Origin: Aedes albopictus
Lineage: Eukaryota > Arthropoda > Insecta > Diptera > Culicidae
Direction of reading: 5' to 3'
Length of the DNA: 64,000 nt
NCBI RefSeq assembly: GCF_035046485.1
Contig: NC_085137.1
Span: 455,010,980-455,074,979 of the forward strand
A program made the position numbers and the translations under genes. The first letter of the stretch is position 1; every line of letters starts with the position of its first letter. The notes under the pieces are model-generated. The model saw only the letters and a list, made by a program, of their open reading frames with translations. It was not told the origin of the DNA and made no database searches. Positions 10,618 through 23,121 of this stretch are shown here, in pieces.

Positions 10618-12069
10618 TCAGCTGTCAAAAATGCTTTTGAGAATGAGTTGAATGTCCCTGTTCTTATTCATTTGGATCTCAGTGCAATTAGTACCAGCTC
10701 AGCTCAGATCAGTCACGGAGGAGCAACCATTCACATGTACAGTCAGTCTAAGTTAAGCATGTTGTACAGGAAAGCAATAGAATAGAATAAACATCCCAAT
10801 TACATGTTAAACTATTATAACTTATTTATAATTACATGTTATACTATTATAACTTATTTATATTTTAGTGCCTGTTTTAGACTGATCAAATCAAAGATTT
10901 GTACAAAATGTAGCTCGTTATATAAGTATGTACAGAGTGAGTTTCCCTTCGCGTCGTACCTAGTCGTATTCTATTCATCCTATTGCGTGTACGAATGCAT
11001 GACCATCACTCTTTTTAAGTGTAAATATTTATGACTCTTCATATTCGAGAAAGACGCAAGTTCCTCCTCAGAAGAAACAGCACACGTGTAGATTCGGAAG
11101 CCTACTCGACGTAACAGAAGCAACAAAAACAACAGAGAACAGTGAAACTATTTTTTTTCCTCCTGTTATCAATGGTGTGCAATCGAAGACGCCGTTGTTG
11201 GCTGCCACCTGTTTCCCAGGCAACAGCGCCAGACCAGCCAGCCAGCCGCGCATTCGATTCGTAAGCCGAAAATGTGACTTTTTTCCCACGCGCACTAGTA
11301 GGTACGTGGTCTATTGTTTGATCGAAATCAAAAGTGTTTTCCCCTTCGGATGCATTAGCGGAGTAACAACCAGCACGCTGTTCTATACGCGGTTAGTAAA
11401 CTTCCCCGCTTAATCACTTTTCGCCTTTGTATAAACGTTACGCTCTACAACGGGCTTAGAATGAGCAAAACTCGTTTGTGGAATGTACAGATATTCGTTT
11501 GTCACCCAAAATGACGAGAAATTCAAATGTTTCCCGCGTCGCTTTGGACGCGAGGCGTTGTCATGTTGGTGGTTGCCGCCACGACGATGACGTGACCGAT
11601 AAGAAAACAAGCTTCGAAAGCAGCGTCGTCAAACTAATGATCACGTCCAGTTTTATCCAGCTAAATGATTTGCATATGTATTTTTCCATTTCTCTTGTTG
11701 TCAATGTTTTTTAGGGTGCAGTGCCACGCCAGATTGGGTTTAGATTTTATTGATAGTGATCTGAAATTTTAGAGTCCAACCTAAGAAGAGAACTGTTCGA
11801 TATTGAGCGAATTTCTATATACATTACCCAAAGCAAGTATAGAGAAAGAAGGCAAAAATGCTCTCTTGAAAGAAAAGCTCTGTTTTAATCATGAAATACT
11901 AAGATTTTTTAGTAGGCATGTATTAGGAGCATGTCATTGCTGAGGCGCAAGATCCTATGGAACAGAAACAGACAGATATTAAAAAATCAAAGAAATGCAA
12001 GACCAGCAACGCCGATTGCCAGGGTCAGATCACCGTCATCAACCAGGTGCAATCAGTAGTAAAGATTAA
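10618..12069. other. Unassigned, with a CG-richer centre
   Basis: A 32-bp unit (TTACATGTTAAACTATTATA...) is duplicated in tandem at 10800-10863. From about 11060 to 11620 the sequence is less AT-rich and lacks recognisable repeats. ORFs of 66-85 codons on both strands show no domain. It could be unique sequence with regulatory content, but I see no specific site. Confidence 0.3.
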
Positions 12070-12260
12070 GGCTCTACCCCATTTGGCAATATGCCATTTG
12101 GCATAATGGTCATTTGGCATAATGCCGTTTGGCATAACACGAAGAGCAGCCTTGTTGGTAAGAATGTCAAATGGCCGTTATGCCAAATGGCTTTTATGAA
12201 AAATGGCGTTATGCCAAACGGCATTAAGCCAAATGGCATTATGCCAAACGGGGTAGAGCC
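12070..12260. mobile_element. Palindromic MITE with repeated TTTGGCATAATG motif
   Basis: Ends are GGCTCTACCCC and its complement GGGGTAGAGCC. Inside, the motif ATTTGGCATAATGCC and its complement recur about eight times in both orientations. The flanks AAAGATTAA and GAAGATTAA (12061-12069, 12261-12269) look like a 9-bp target duplication with one mismatch. Confidence 0.75.
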
Positions 12261-12489
12261 GAAGATTAACACAGTGCCTAGGTACCAACCAAGACGAAGC
12301 TCAGGACCTAGTAAACCATCCATTGTTCTGATTGCTGCCGAAGAAAACGAAGCTGGTGCTACTAATACTGAACAGATACCATATGAACAATACCATATGT
12401 ACCAAGAAGATTTAAGATAAAACAGCGTGCCTAATAAAAAAATTCTGTCATGTTATCATTATAAAGTGGTTTCAATTGAATAAAAATAA

Positions 12490-13363
12490 CGGTGGAACAT
12501 CGTTCCTTCGAGCAATCCTCCAGAAGTTTCTTCTGGCATTTCTCCAGCAGATATTTTTTGGTTTTCTTCAAGAGCTCTACTAAGATTTCTCAAGGAGTTC
12601 TTTCTTTTTTTTTTATAACTCTCCTTGCAGTTTCTCCAGGATTTTCTTCAAAAATTCCTCCTTCTGAGTATTCCTTCTGAGATTCCGTTAGGGTTTCCTT
12701 CTAAGTTCCCCCAGAAGGATATCCATGGGCTCTTCCAGAATTTCTTTTAGTGTTTGAGATTCCACCAGAAGCTTCATCGGACATTCCCCCAGGAATTACA
12801 ATCGGAGTTTCTACCCGGATTCCTCCAGAAGTTCATTCTGAGATTCCTCCAGAACTTCCATCCGGGGCTCGATCAGGAATTCTTTACGAAATTCTGTCCG
12901 GAATTTACTTTGATGTTTATTACGAGATTCCCCCAGTAATTCCTTCGGGCATCATTCCAGGAATTCTATACAAAACTTCTTTTGGGAGTTCAAGGATTTC
13001 TTCAGGAATTCATTCTTAGATTTGTCCTGGAGTTCCTCCAGTGATTCCTTCAGAAGTTTCTACTTAGATGCATCCATCCAGGAATCCATTCGAGAACTTC
13101 CTACTGAGTTTTTTATCCGAGTTCCTCCTACGATTACTCCTTACCTTCTGGGACGTGCCTCTAGAGCCGACCTACTGATACCTGATACCTTCTGGGATCC
13201 ACCTAGGAATTCCTTAGAAGTTTGTTCAGATATTCCTTTTCAAGTTTCTTCTGAGATTCGCATATTGCTTAAGGAGTTCGTTTACAATTTCTTTCAGGAG
13301 GTCCTTCTGGCGACTCCCCGAGAATTTCTTCTTGGGATTCTCCCAGAAATTCCTTCCATGTTC
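12490..13363. repeat. Degenerate short-period repeat, left part
   Basis: Units like GAATTCCTCCAGAAGTTCCT recur every 24-30 bp with heavy divergence. The ORFs (62-125 codons) are translations of this repeat. The block is cut at 13363 by an LTR element and resumes at 18411. Confidence 0.7.
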
Positions 13364-14397
13364 TGTAAGTGTTCGCAGTTCAGTGTGGAGTGTTTTTGAT
13401 ATTTTGTATGAATTGGAATCGTGTATTGTATAAAAAGTGTAGGAAGTGTTCGTATATGTTGTGTAGTTTTCTCCGTTAGCTAGATGTCTGCTAGACCGTA
13501 GTTGAACAGTCTACCATACTACGCCACCAGTTTCCAAAACCCACCACCAGAGGGACAAGCAGATCCTGTTGGTAGCCTGGAAGGAATGGACGAAGAAACA
13601 AAGATGGACGGGCTAACGGACACGATGATGAGAGAGGGACACGACTGATCTAGGTCGCTGGCCGAGTATAAAGGACAGTGACCCATTTGTACTCCATGAT
13701 TCTTGAAAGCCTGCCAAACGAACCGCCAACTTAAGAGGTTGTAGTGAACAATCGTGCGGAAGGTTGTACCCGCATTGAAAGAGTTAAAGATATAGACGGA
13801 AAAGCAAGTGAAGCGTAGAAAGACAGCAGGTAATTGGTTCTTCCTCCAGCAAACCTATATGATCCTAACACGTTTACCCGGATCCATAGAACCCCGCTAT
13901 TTTTGGTTAGAACTTCGGTTCTGACTGCTGAAGGATACCAAACACCCCCCCCCCCCCCCTATGTTGAGGCAGTTCCGGCAAATCGTAATCGTCGTAACCG
14001 AGTCCGTCAACATACTCGGCAGCCCGAGACTAGAAGGGCCTACGAAATGCCGCCATCGCAACCCCGAAGGCTACTGGGCACCGAGTACGTAAGGCCGCCA
14101 TCATTTAGGATCTGGTGTGATGCGTAGTGGAAGGTAGAAGAAGGGGCCCCGATGAAGTGAAAGAACAGGTTAGATTAGACTATAAGAATGTGGGAATGAG
14201 GAGAATGGTAGAAGAAGAAGAGGCCGGAAAATTCCGGGAATAAATGTGTGTAATAATGTAACATGACGTGAGTTTTTATGTACGACAGTGCGAAGATTCC
14301 CTGCCCGCGAATAACTGGTCGAGAAGCATGCCGACCCTGAGGTGTTGTTTCAGGGAGTCTCAAGAAGGCTCCCCTCTTGAGCTAGTCGACAGTTACA
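13364..14397 (+). repeat. 5' LTR
   Basis: 1034 bp. It contains a TATAAAGG box at 13667-13674, a long C run near 13946-13960 and AATAAA at 14239-14244, a plausible U3-R-U5 layout. The 97-codon ORF overlapping it (13834-14127) occurs in the 3' LTR too but is frameshifted there by the C-run length change, so it is not a conserved protein. Confidence 0.9.
13667..13674 (+). promoter_or_regulatory. TATA box of the 5' LTR
   Basis: TATAAAGG about 300 bp into the LTR. The expected start is about 25-30 bp downstream. The 3' LTR copy is at 17677-17684. Confidence 0.6.
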
Positions 14398-14400
14398 CTT

Positions 14401-14411
14401 TGGCGCCCAAC
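14401..14411 (+). other. Putative primer binding site
   Basis: TGGCGCCCAAC lies three bases after the 5' LTR. It starts with TGG, as expected for the complement of a tRNA CCA end. I cannot say which tRNA. Confidence 0.6.
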
Positions 14412-17359
14412 TTAAAATCGTCTTCTTGACAGTTTTTTGGAAGGGTCAGTTCGGAAGATCGCACTGGATCAAACTGGTTTCGACGGAGGTCTCTGGTAAA
14501 ACTTCCAGGCCTTCACGAATTTAACTTACCACATTTGGACTTACTCTTTCTTCTTACACAGTTCGCAAAATCATTTCATTTGCGACGGAGGGGTTTTGTT
14601 GTCCAGAAACACAATGAACATAAGAAAAACGATTGTTCAAAAAGAACATTAGATATCAATACTAGTCATTTTTAACTTTTTACTTTTGTTTGAAACAATT
14701 TTAGTGTGTTGTGATGTGATTTCGGATGTGTGTGAAATGAAAAGGCCAAAAAGAACGATAATTTTTATTTACAACAAATTTTGTGTGCTTCTTTTGAAGC
14801 GTGTGCAAATAGGATTTTCAAATTTACTAGGTTTTCAAATTTTATAGCATTTTTCAATTTACTAGGTTATCAAATTCTAATCTGTGATACTTTTATCTCG
14901 TAAATAGTTCTTTTTAAATTTTAATTCCATTGCGAATTGGCGTGCAGAAAACGTCCTGAGTCGGTGATTACTCGTATTGTCATCGTTCAGTTGAATGAGC
15001 TAAAATGAGAGATAAGATTAGTCCAATGGAACATTTCATGAATAGAAATGAATGAGAGTTAACAAGAGTAGGAGGAAAAAGAACGAAAGAGGATGTAAAG
15101 AAGAAATAGTAGAGAAAAACATGCCTAGTGAAAGGTTTCACACGAGAGAGGAGTCTGGTTTCCACATACAAGCTAACGTTTGAATGTCGGAGACAGTTTT
15201 TATTACTGAACCATTTAGAAAATCTAATTCTTTTAATTAAGAATTCCTAGATTTTTCTACAATGTTGTTCTCCCAGCCAAAACCCAGCTTTTGACTGGTT
15301 GTTTATGTTTATTTGTGTGGTAATAGTCCTAGTGTTGCGAATTTGAATTCGAGCACTACGGCCAAATGTTTTTCAGACTCTGTTTAGAGTAAAAGAGTAG
15401 AAAGGTGCTCAGGGAAGCATAGATAGGTGGTACTAGATCACAAAATTCATCGCTTACACTTACAGCGGACTACACTACGATGAACTGAGAAGTCAACACT
15501 TCTTCTTTCTCAGGGATTGCGGTAGAAAGGTGTTGGTGAATGTGGTTGGATTGCGTGCATCTAGTAGCCTAGGTAGATGGTAGGAGCAGTACAAATTGCT
15601 TGATATACTCACCAAAAGTGAGACGGTGAGACCACACGAGTGCCGGGTCACTCAATACAGGAAGGATCGTCTGTAGGGCGACTAGATTCCCTAAAAGAGA
15701 GAAAGATGGATGAATAGGCAAGTGTGGAGCGAAGGGTCAGTACAACTGGAATGGATAGTTACCTCTGTAAATACTGCATCTAGAGACACTATTCCATCCA
15801 GTCCTCGTACGAGCCACTCTTCGGATGCTTGGCCTAGGTGACGTCATCTTGTCTCGAAGCTGCGGAGGCAGTAATTGCAGAAATACCTAGGAAGATTTTA
15901 AAGTGTGATTAATGGGCCCATGTATTTAGTAGGTCTGCTCACTTTGTACCCATAGTGGGAGTGAGACAGAATGATGCGCTAGATATCTCGTTTTCAGTAG
16001 CTAGTCTGATTGTCAACAATCATTTAATCAGACTTAGCAAACCTCTGAATGGAGAAGCGTTAAGTGAATGATAGTAGTAGCTGAAAGCGAAAAGCATTAA
16101 GTGCGTGTATAATTGTGTTGAAAGAGATTTGGTTGCGGAGTCTCTCCTGTTAAAAGCTTTGTCTAGGAGAACTTCTTAACACCAAATTCTCGCTAAATCA
16201 ACCTAAATTGGAAAGGATTTCCTTGTAAATTTTTGTATATATTTTGCATGATGGCCATTTCAATATTTTAATTTGTTTTTGCATGTTTTGTAAAGTTTGT
16301 AGAATTTTGTTGATTTTTATCATTTCATTTTGTAAGTGTTAGTCATAGGAATTTACTTAGTTTAGTCAAAAAAAAGGAAATAAGGTGAAAACTGATAGTA
16401 AACCCACAGACCAAAGAATAAAAATAACCAAAGTATAATGAATCATAAAAGCAATCAATTTGATCATATTTATTGCCCAGTAAATTTTTGCACAATAACC
16501 TCACTTTTCATTAACGTTCAGAAATTGTTGTATGAGATGGAATCTGATTTGGGAATTTAATCTTTTGCAGCGAAAATCCATTTCCGGATTGATTTTGGCC
16601 ATCAATCTACGGGGATTTTTCACTCGCCGGCTAAGAAATAATTCTTAAATTAAAATCCATCGTACTTACCTTATGCTGATCATATCATCACCGTTCTCAT
16701 CCATTTCACACCAATCAATAGTTTGACAGTTCGAAATCATCTCAATACAAACGCACACCAATGGACTATTGTTCGGATGGAATTCGAAGTAGGTAGTACT
16801 AGAACGATCACAACTCCGACAAACCGGTGAAACATTTCAAAGCACTATTTTACCGTACTATACCGTAGCTTTGCTCAATTTAATTTTAATCGGTAAATAC
16901 TTGTAAATAATGTAAATACGTAGTGTAAATAGAGCATTGTCATTTGTTTCGTTGTGAAGAAAGCTTTTTAAACAATCGTATGGACAAAATGTAAGTATTG
17001 GAAGAGGTTGCCAAGCTCAATGTTTGCGCATTTGATCGCTGGAGACCAGAGCAATCGCGTTGACGGTCAGTACAGAGTTAATCTCTAAATTGTGAGGAGT
17101 TGGTAACAACGATGAAAACCTATGACCCCGATACTCTGTAAACGTACTTACTGGTCCTTTACAATGTGTTTCATTGATGTATTTCTGTATGACTTAATCT
17201 AGTACGTTTCGAGTCAAGTGTTTTGTGAACTACCGTCGGTTGAAGTGAATTTGTTCTGGTGTTGAGTGGTTTGTGTTGGTAGGTTCAGAGGTACGTGTAA
17301 CCGGGGAAGTCTTGTGTAATCTGTGTAAAAAATATTTACTTTGTAAATATTTTTTACCC
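14412..17359 (+). other. Non-coding interior of the LTR element
   Basis: No protein domain is readable in any frame. The tract is AT-rich near 14560-14940 and 16200-16900. A short palindrome of ATATTTAC/GTAAATAT sits just before the purine tract. Confidence 0.75.
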
Positions 17360-17373
17360 GAGCTGGGGGAGAG
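17360..17373 (+). other. Putative polypurine tract
   Basis: GAGCTGGGGGAGAG immediately precedes the 3' LTR, where plus-strand DNA synthesis would be primed. It contains two pyrimidines (C and T). Confidence 0.6.
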
Positions 17374-18406
17374 TGTAAGTGTTCGCAGTTCAGTGTGGAG
17401 TGTTTTTGATATTTTGTATGAATTGGAATCGTGTATTGTATAAAAAGTGTAGGAAGTGTTCGTATATGTTGTGTAGTTTTCTCCGTTAGCTAGATGTCTG
17501 CTAGACCGTAGTTGAACAGTCTACCATACTACGCCACCAGTTTCCAAAACCCACCACCAGAGGGACAAGCAGATCCTGTTGGTAGCCTGGAAGGAATGGA
17601 CGAAGAAACAAAGATGGACGGGCTAACGGACACGATGATGAGAGAGGGACACGACTGATCTAGGTCGCTGGCCGAGTATAAAGGACAGTGACCCATTTGT
17701 ACTCCATGATTCTTGAAAGCCTGCCAAACGAACCGCCAACTTAAGAGGTTGTAGTGAACAATCGTGCGGAAGGTTGTACCCGCATTGAAAGAGTTAAAGA
17801 TATAGACGGAAAAGCAAGTGAAGCGTAGAAAGACAGCAGGTAATTGGTTCTTCCTCCAGCAAACCTATATGATCCTAACACGTTTACCCGGATCCATAGA
17901 ACCCCGCTATTTTTGGTTAGAACTTCGGTTCTGACTGCTGAAGGATACCAAACACCCCCCCCCCCCCCTATGTTGAGGCAGTTCCGGCAAATCGTAATCG
18001 TCGTAACCGAGTCCGTCAACATACTCGGCAGCCCGAGACTAGAAGGGCCTACGAAATGCCGCCATCGCAACCCCGAAGGCTACTGGGCACCGAGTACGTA
18101 AGGCCGCCATCATTTAGGATCTGGTGTGATGCGTAGTGGAAGGTAGAAGAAGGGGCCCCGATGAAGTGAAAGAACAGGTTAGATTAGACTATAAGAATGT
18201 GGGAATGAGGAGAATGGTAGAAGAAGAAGAGGCCGGAAAATTCCGGGAATAAATGTGTGTAATAATGTAACATGACGTGAGTTTTTATGTACGACAGTGC
18301 GAAGATTCCCTGCCCGCGAATAACTGGTCGAGAAGCATGCCGACCCTGAGGTGTTGTTTCAGGGAGTCTCAAGAAGGCTCCCCTCTTGAGCTAGTCGACA
18401 GTTACA
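17374..18406 (+). repeat. 3' LTR
   Basis: 1033 bp and essentially identical to the 5' LTR. AATAAA at 18248-18253 could supply the polyadenylation signal. Confidence 0.9.
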
Positions 18407-18410
18407 GTTC

Positions 18411-19262
18411 TCACTGGAAATCATTCAGCATTGCTCTTTATGAAGCATTGCTCTTCTTTATCTTTAGGAGTTCTTTATGCGATTCTTTAGGGAGTTCCTT
18501 CATAAATTCTTCCAAGAGTTGCTCAGAAGTTCCATCTGGGATTCTTTTAGGAGTTCTCTCCAGGGTATCTTCAGGAAATCGTTACGGAATTTATCAGAGA
18601 TTCCTTCTAGGATTTCTCTAGGAATTCCTAGAAGTTCTTTCAGGCATTCCTTTGCAAGTTTCTTCTGAGATTCCTCCATTTCCTTATTGAATGTCTTCAG
18701 ATTTTTCTGGAAAGTAACTATTTAAGAAAACTCAGAAAGTACTCCTGTAGAAATTCCTTAAAAAATTGCTGTAGATATTCCTAGATGAGTTGTTGGAGGA
18801 CCTCAAGGAAGTAATTAATTAATTTCATAAGGAACTAATTTGGAAAACTCAAGGGGCAAGACATTGTGAAATCCGGAGCAACTCCGAGCAATCCTGAGTA
18901 ACCTTTTTTGTTCGAATTCATTCAGAAACGTCTCTACGAAGCGGGAAATCGGGCAAGACTGCTCGGTTATTCACTGGTAACAGGTAACACTTCGGGAAAA
19001 ACAGAGTGATCCAGAGCTATCCAGAGGAATTCTGAGCAACACTTCGATAACAGAGTTACTCTCGCTGTATCTGTCTTGCCTGTTATTAGGAATTACCTCC
19101 TGGAGGATTTCCATCAATTTGAGAGGATTGAACTTTATGAGAAATTCCAGAATCATCTGCAAAAGTTCCAGAAGAAACCCCTGCGGCAATCCCGGAAGAA
19201 ATTCCTGGTGAAATTACGAAAGGAGTTAACGCAGAATTCTCGGAAGGATTTGCTGGAAGATT
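18411..19262. repeat. Degenerate short-period repeat, right part
   Basis: Continuation of the block cut at 13363, with the same GATTCTTTTAGGAGTTC-like units. The strand preference of the unit changes near 18990-19260, where it reads GAAATTCCAGAATC and CCGGAAGAAATTCC. Confidence 0.6.
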
Positions 19263-21243
19263 AACAAAAGCTTTTGGTTCTGCAGGAAAAATTGTTGCTA
19301 TATTGATAGTTTTCTTTGTTTTTTTTTTTAATAAAAATCGTGGACAGAATAACACATGTACACTGTCCTACCCATTTTTTTAACGTAGAACATAACATAA
19401 TCTGGACAGGCGGAGTTCACTATTTAAAACTGAAGTTGTAACTTCGCTTTTCTGGTTTCAGTAGGCTCTTCAGCTCTACGTCTGAGGTTCAAAGCATCTG
19501 ATTTCTTATGATAAAACTATCTTAACCAAGTATGACTGGTCTTCTTTTCACTCTAGAACATGGAATACGTTGATTTTGTAATTCTAATACGTTTTTGTAA
19601 ATTATGTCGGACAGGAATCAATACTCTTTCAAATGCAGGAGTGGGTTGAATAAATGGTCCTATACCAAAACACTTCACTTCTGTTGGTATTTTAGTTTAA
19701 TTAGGTTAGAGAATTTAGTCCCCTAGGGGCCCAATGCACCCATCTCCCCTTAGGTGGTAGGTTGAGCATAATCTTTCTTACATTCTCCTCTGCCGCTGGA
19801 TATGTGGATGGTGTGTGGCACAATACGAGTTTTGGTGGGTTGGCAATAACTTGGATTGATTCTTCTTAGCCTTTCTTCTTGTTCTGGATCCAAGGCACTC
19901 CGGTTCGAGTCTTCTTCGCTGCGGACGACGACTCGTCGCCAATCTCCGCTATACGTAAAGCAGCAAATCCGTCCCACGGCTCACCTCACACCCCCAATGC
20001 AATGTGGGCTCGTTTGCTGGAGTAGTGTGTGGTTATTGTTGGTTTTCGGCGGTATGTACTGGACACAACGTTGTTGATGATGATGAGGAAGGCTTGTTTT
20101 TCTTTCTCCTCTTCACCACTCTCTTTTTTGGCAAAAAAAAACCTACTCCTCACAGCCACTCACACCCTGCCCACCATAGTAGGCGCTAGTCGCACTGATT
20201 CACTTCGCCCCGCGGTTTGTTGTTGGGGGACCAACATCAACAGAATCACACATACACACGAGCGCACGCTGAGACCCCAATGAGACCACGTCCACCACGC
20301 CCCAGCACTCCCCTTGGCATTCGCAAGCAATCGCGTTCACCACACCAAACTGCAGCAGCGGCTACTACGATGATGACGACGATGAAACCACTTCGCCATT
20401 TTTCGATAATTCAAATTCCACGGCAACCACGATTCGCCACCCCACGCCTGCTTTGATTACACGCGCAAAATATGTGTCACATGCACTTTACGACGCGGAT
20501 GCACTAACGAGCGACTCACGGCGACCGAAAATAAGTAAGCAATTAGTTAAACTGACCGATGTGCGATGCGATGGTTGACGGAAAGACGGACGGACGGCAG
20601 ACAATTGGAAACAGGTAACTATACACACAAGTGGCTGCGAACACACTGACTTCGGTTGGGACTTATTTGCGCAAATGGACTTCGGGCACTGACTGATGTG
20701 AAGGAATTTAAAACGACGTCGTAAAAGCTATAGCTACACCTATATCAGCATCAGAGGGTGCGAGCTTCTCTCCCGTGGCAGTGGCCAACACAAAATGACA
20801 GGTACACAGGTAGAGGTGTAGCTCGCAAGCTCACGAACTCACGGCTTTGGATAACCGCGGAACGGTTATAGAGAATCCTCTGTAGTTAAGTGCTTGGGTA
20901 TCGTAGCATTCGAACGCGTGGACGAGAAATCGTGGTTTGCGTTTGAGAGAGCGAGTGAAATACTCCGGCACTTTGTATTTATTTGTCGAAATAAGGTATC
21001 GGTCGCCGCGAATGTATGCGATGGGAGTGGAGAGCATCAACAAATAGTGAACAGGTTTTGCATAGATGTATGCTATGCTTTTAAAATTGTTTGCGATGAA
21101 GGCACTCATAAGCACTTCGAGTGAGGGGTAAGACAGAGTAAACCAGCAAAAGCACATCTTTTCATTTTAGGCGTTATTTGAATTTAGGATTAAACTTAAC
21201 AAATGTTATGCTTTCTAACAGCTGACAAAGAATGTGAGTCATG
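19263..21243. other. Unassigned; CG-rich, repeat-poor stretch
   Basis: From about 19740 to 20700 the sequence is clearly richer in CG than its surroundings, has ACG/CGA-rich runs, and contains no repeat I recognise. A possible splice donor (CAGGTAACT at 20613) is present. ORFs of up to 84 codons on both strands show no domain and overlap each other. It could hold a non-coding first exon or promoter of a gene outside the window, but this is not demonstrated. 20831-21157 has an unsupported ORF on the - strand. Confidence 0.3.
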
Positions 21244-21560
21244 AAGATGATATACGAAGGGGCATCATCAGTGGAAGTCGTGTTTACTACGGGCTCTAGG
21301 AGAAACTGTACAAAACACCAATAACACCGATGTCTTCTATGGAAACCAATGGAGGACCTCGGACCTGCAAGCAGGTTTCGAACGATGCATGCTCAGGTGG
21401 ATATTGATTGCAGGAGAACTATGTGAGGCGGCGAAGGATGAATTACGAGCTCGCTTTACTTTACGGCGAACCTAACATCCAGAAGGTGGCCAAAGTCGGA
21501 AGGATACGGTTGGCAGAATATGTGTTCTCTACGGACACGAGACATGGACCATGCTCGAGG
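21244..21560 (+). pseudogene. RTE/JAM1-like LINE C-terminal remnant
   Basis: After a piece equivalent to RRI..GSRVYYGL, the frame ending near 21530 reads RRMNYELALLYGEPNIQKVA and then KVGRIRLAEYVF. This corresponds to the RTE C-terminus pattern RMNxELxxLYxEPDIVxxIKxxRLRWAGHV. It is truncated at both ends and frameshifted. Confidence 0.7.
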
Positions 21561-22980
21561 AGGACCTGCAAAAATCAGGGAAAAAAATCACTAGACTTGG
21601 ATTATCAGACTACTATTAACGACACGAAATGCTTCAATAGTGTCAAACAAACAAATAATTGATATTGAAGTATGCATATTGCATTATCTATTAGCAAAGT
21701 AGTTGAAAGAGTTGGGTGCCTGATTATAAAACTGTTGTACTTATCTTGTGTGTTTCGGACAAGTCCCGTTTGTGTTGGCTATTGGGACACTTCTTGCTTC
21801 AAAACGGTCGTTTCTGGAATGGAAAGAGAATAATTGGCCGCACAACTCCGCAAATGGGCCGCCCGCACATATTAGTATAATGTTGCAATGATTGAAAATA
21901 ATAGAGTATAATTGTTAATCTAAATATATGAATACTGCTACTAGTTCATGTTTCTCACACCCCCCCCCCCCCACGATTCTCTAGATACTGTTATAGCGTG
22001 TTTGTTGTAAATTTGTTAATAAGTGAAGCCTCCAGTAATTCAAAATTCAATGTAGCGAAGATCTTTAGCGGATAGCATTCATTGATAATGATAGTGATTA
22101 TTTTAATATGGCTTAATAAAAATTACTATTCAATTATTTTAAATCGGATTCGTCAATAAATTTATTGTTCATAAAATAATTAACCTGCGAATAATAACAT
22201 GATATAAGAGCTCTCGTGTTTCAATCAATGCTGTCATACTATCTACCAAATCTTACAAAGAGGATTGAGGAAATTACATAGATATTGGTTATATGAACTA
22301 CTACTATTTACTATAACATCTTCAAATGGATAGTGTAACTACAGAAAACTACAGAAGAGGTAGCGACTATTGAATTAACCTGAGTTACGTGTAGTCAACT
22401 AACTGTTCGATCAAGTGACAGTGGCTAACATCATGTTGGAGGCATCAGAAATCGAGTTGATTTATTAGGCATTATTTGAGTCCGATCATTAACCCATGAA
22501 CTATGAACTTTTTTTTACGAATTTTGTTTCAATTAATATCCTACTAATTATTTTACTATGATGAATTATATGCCAACGTCAATCATATCACAGACTCCAG
22601 ACATCTAACAATAAACAATGACCCAGTGCTTACCAGTTTGGCACCTTACCAGGGGGACTTGGCCTTGTATCTACAACTCAGAGATCAACTCAATTCCGTC
22701 AATACAGCACAATACTCTTTTGTGGTACTTTGACGGAATATTATTTGGAATAATCTTCTGAGACACACAATCCGGGAAATTGAATCGTCAGATAATCAGT
22801 GCCCTTTCAGCACCAGGTGTTACATCTCGATCATTGATATACAGGAGTATAAAAATTACAAGATGTGATAGGCCGGAAGATTTGGTAAGCAGCTCCCTCC
22901 TAGAAAAAGAATTTGTATTATTGAAGTGATATACCCAATGGGTGCCCCAGAAATAAAAATCCATTTATTTGATTCAACTA
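21561..22980. other. Unassigned AT-rich sequence
   Basis: A C homopolymer lies at about 21960-21972. I see no ORF of note and no recognisable element. Confidence 0.35.
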
Positions 22981-23121
22981 GGAGTTCGTTCATAAATCAT
23001 ATATACTTCATGAAGAGAGGCGAAGTTGTAACTTCATGCAATTTTAGTTTTGCATAGACAAAATTTTATGAGGGAGAGAGATGAAGTCAATATTCGGTCT
23101 ATATGTTTTATGAACGGACTC
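22981..23121. mobile_element. 141-bp TA-flanked MITE
   Basis: Ends are GGAGTTCGTTCATAAA and, from the right, GAGTCCGTTCATAAA. TA lies at 22979-22980 and 23122-23123. No ORF. Confidence 0.65.

Larger units (their letters stand above)
13364..18406 (+). mobile_element. Complete LTR element without coding capacity (LARD-like)
   Basis: Two direct repeats of 1034 and 1033 bp (13364-14397 and 17374-18406) begin TGTAAG and end TTACA, obeying the TG...CA rule, and are flanked by the 4-bp duplication GTTC (13360-13363 and 18407-18410). A primer-binding-like TGGCGCCCAAC follows the 5' LTR and a purine-rich GAGCTGGGGGAGAG precedes the 3' LTR. The 2976-bp interior has no gag or pol and no ORF above about 65 codons. 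The only LTR difference I found is the length of a C run, so insertion is recent. The element must have been mobilised in trans by an autonomous relative not present here. Superfamily cannot be assigned without pol. Confidence 0.9.

Noticed and set aside
13834..14127. 97-codon ORF in the 5' LTR
   Set aside because: The identical region in the 3' LTR has a different frame after a one-base change in the C run; no domain.
19750..20456. Candidate coding exon in the CG-rich island
   Set aside because: ORFs on both strands overlap, none shows a domain or a paired splice site; left as unassigned.
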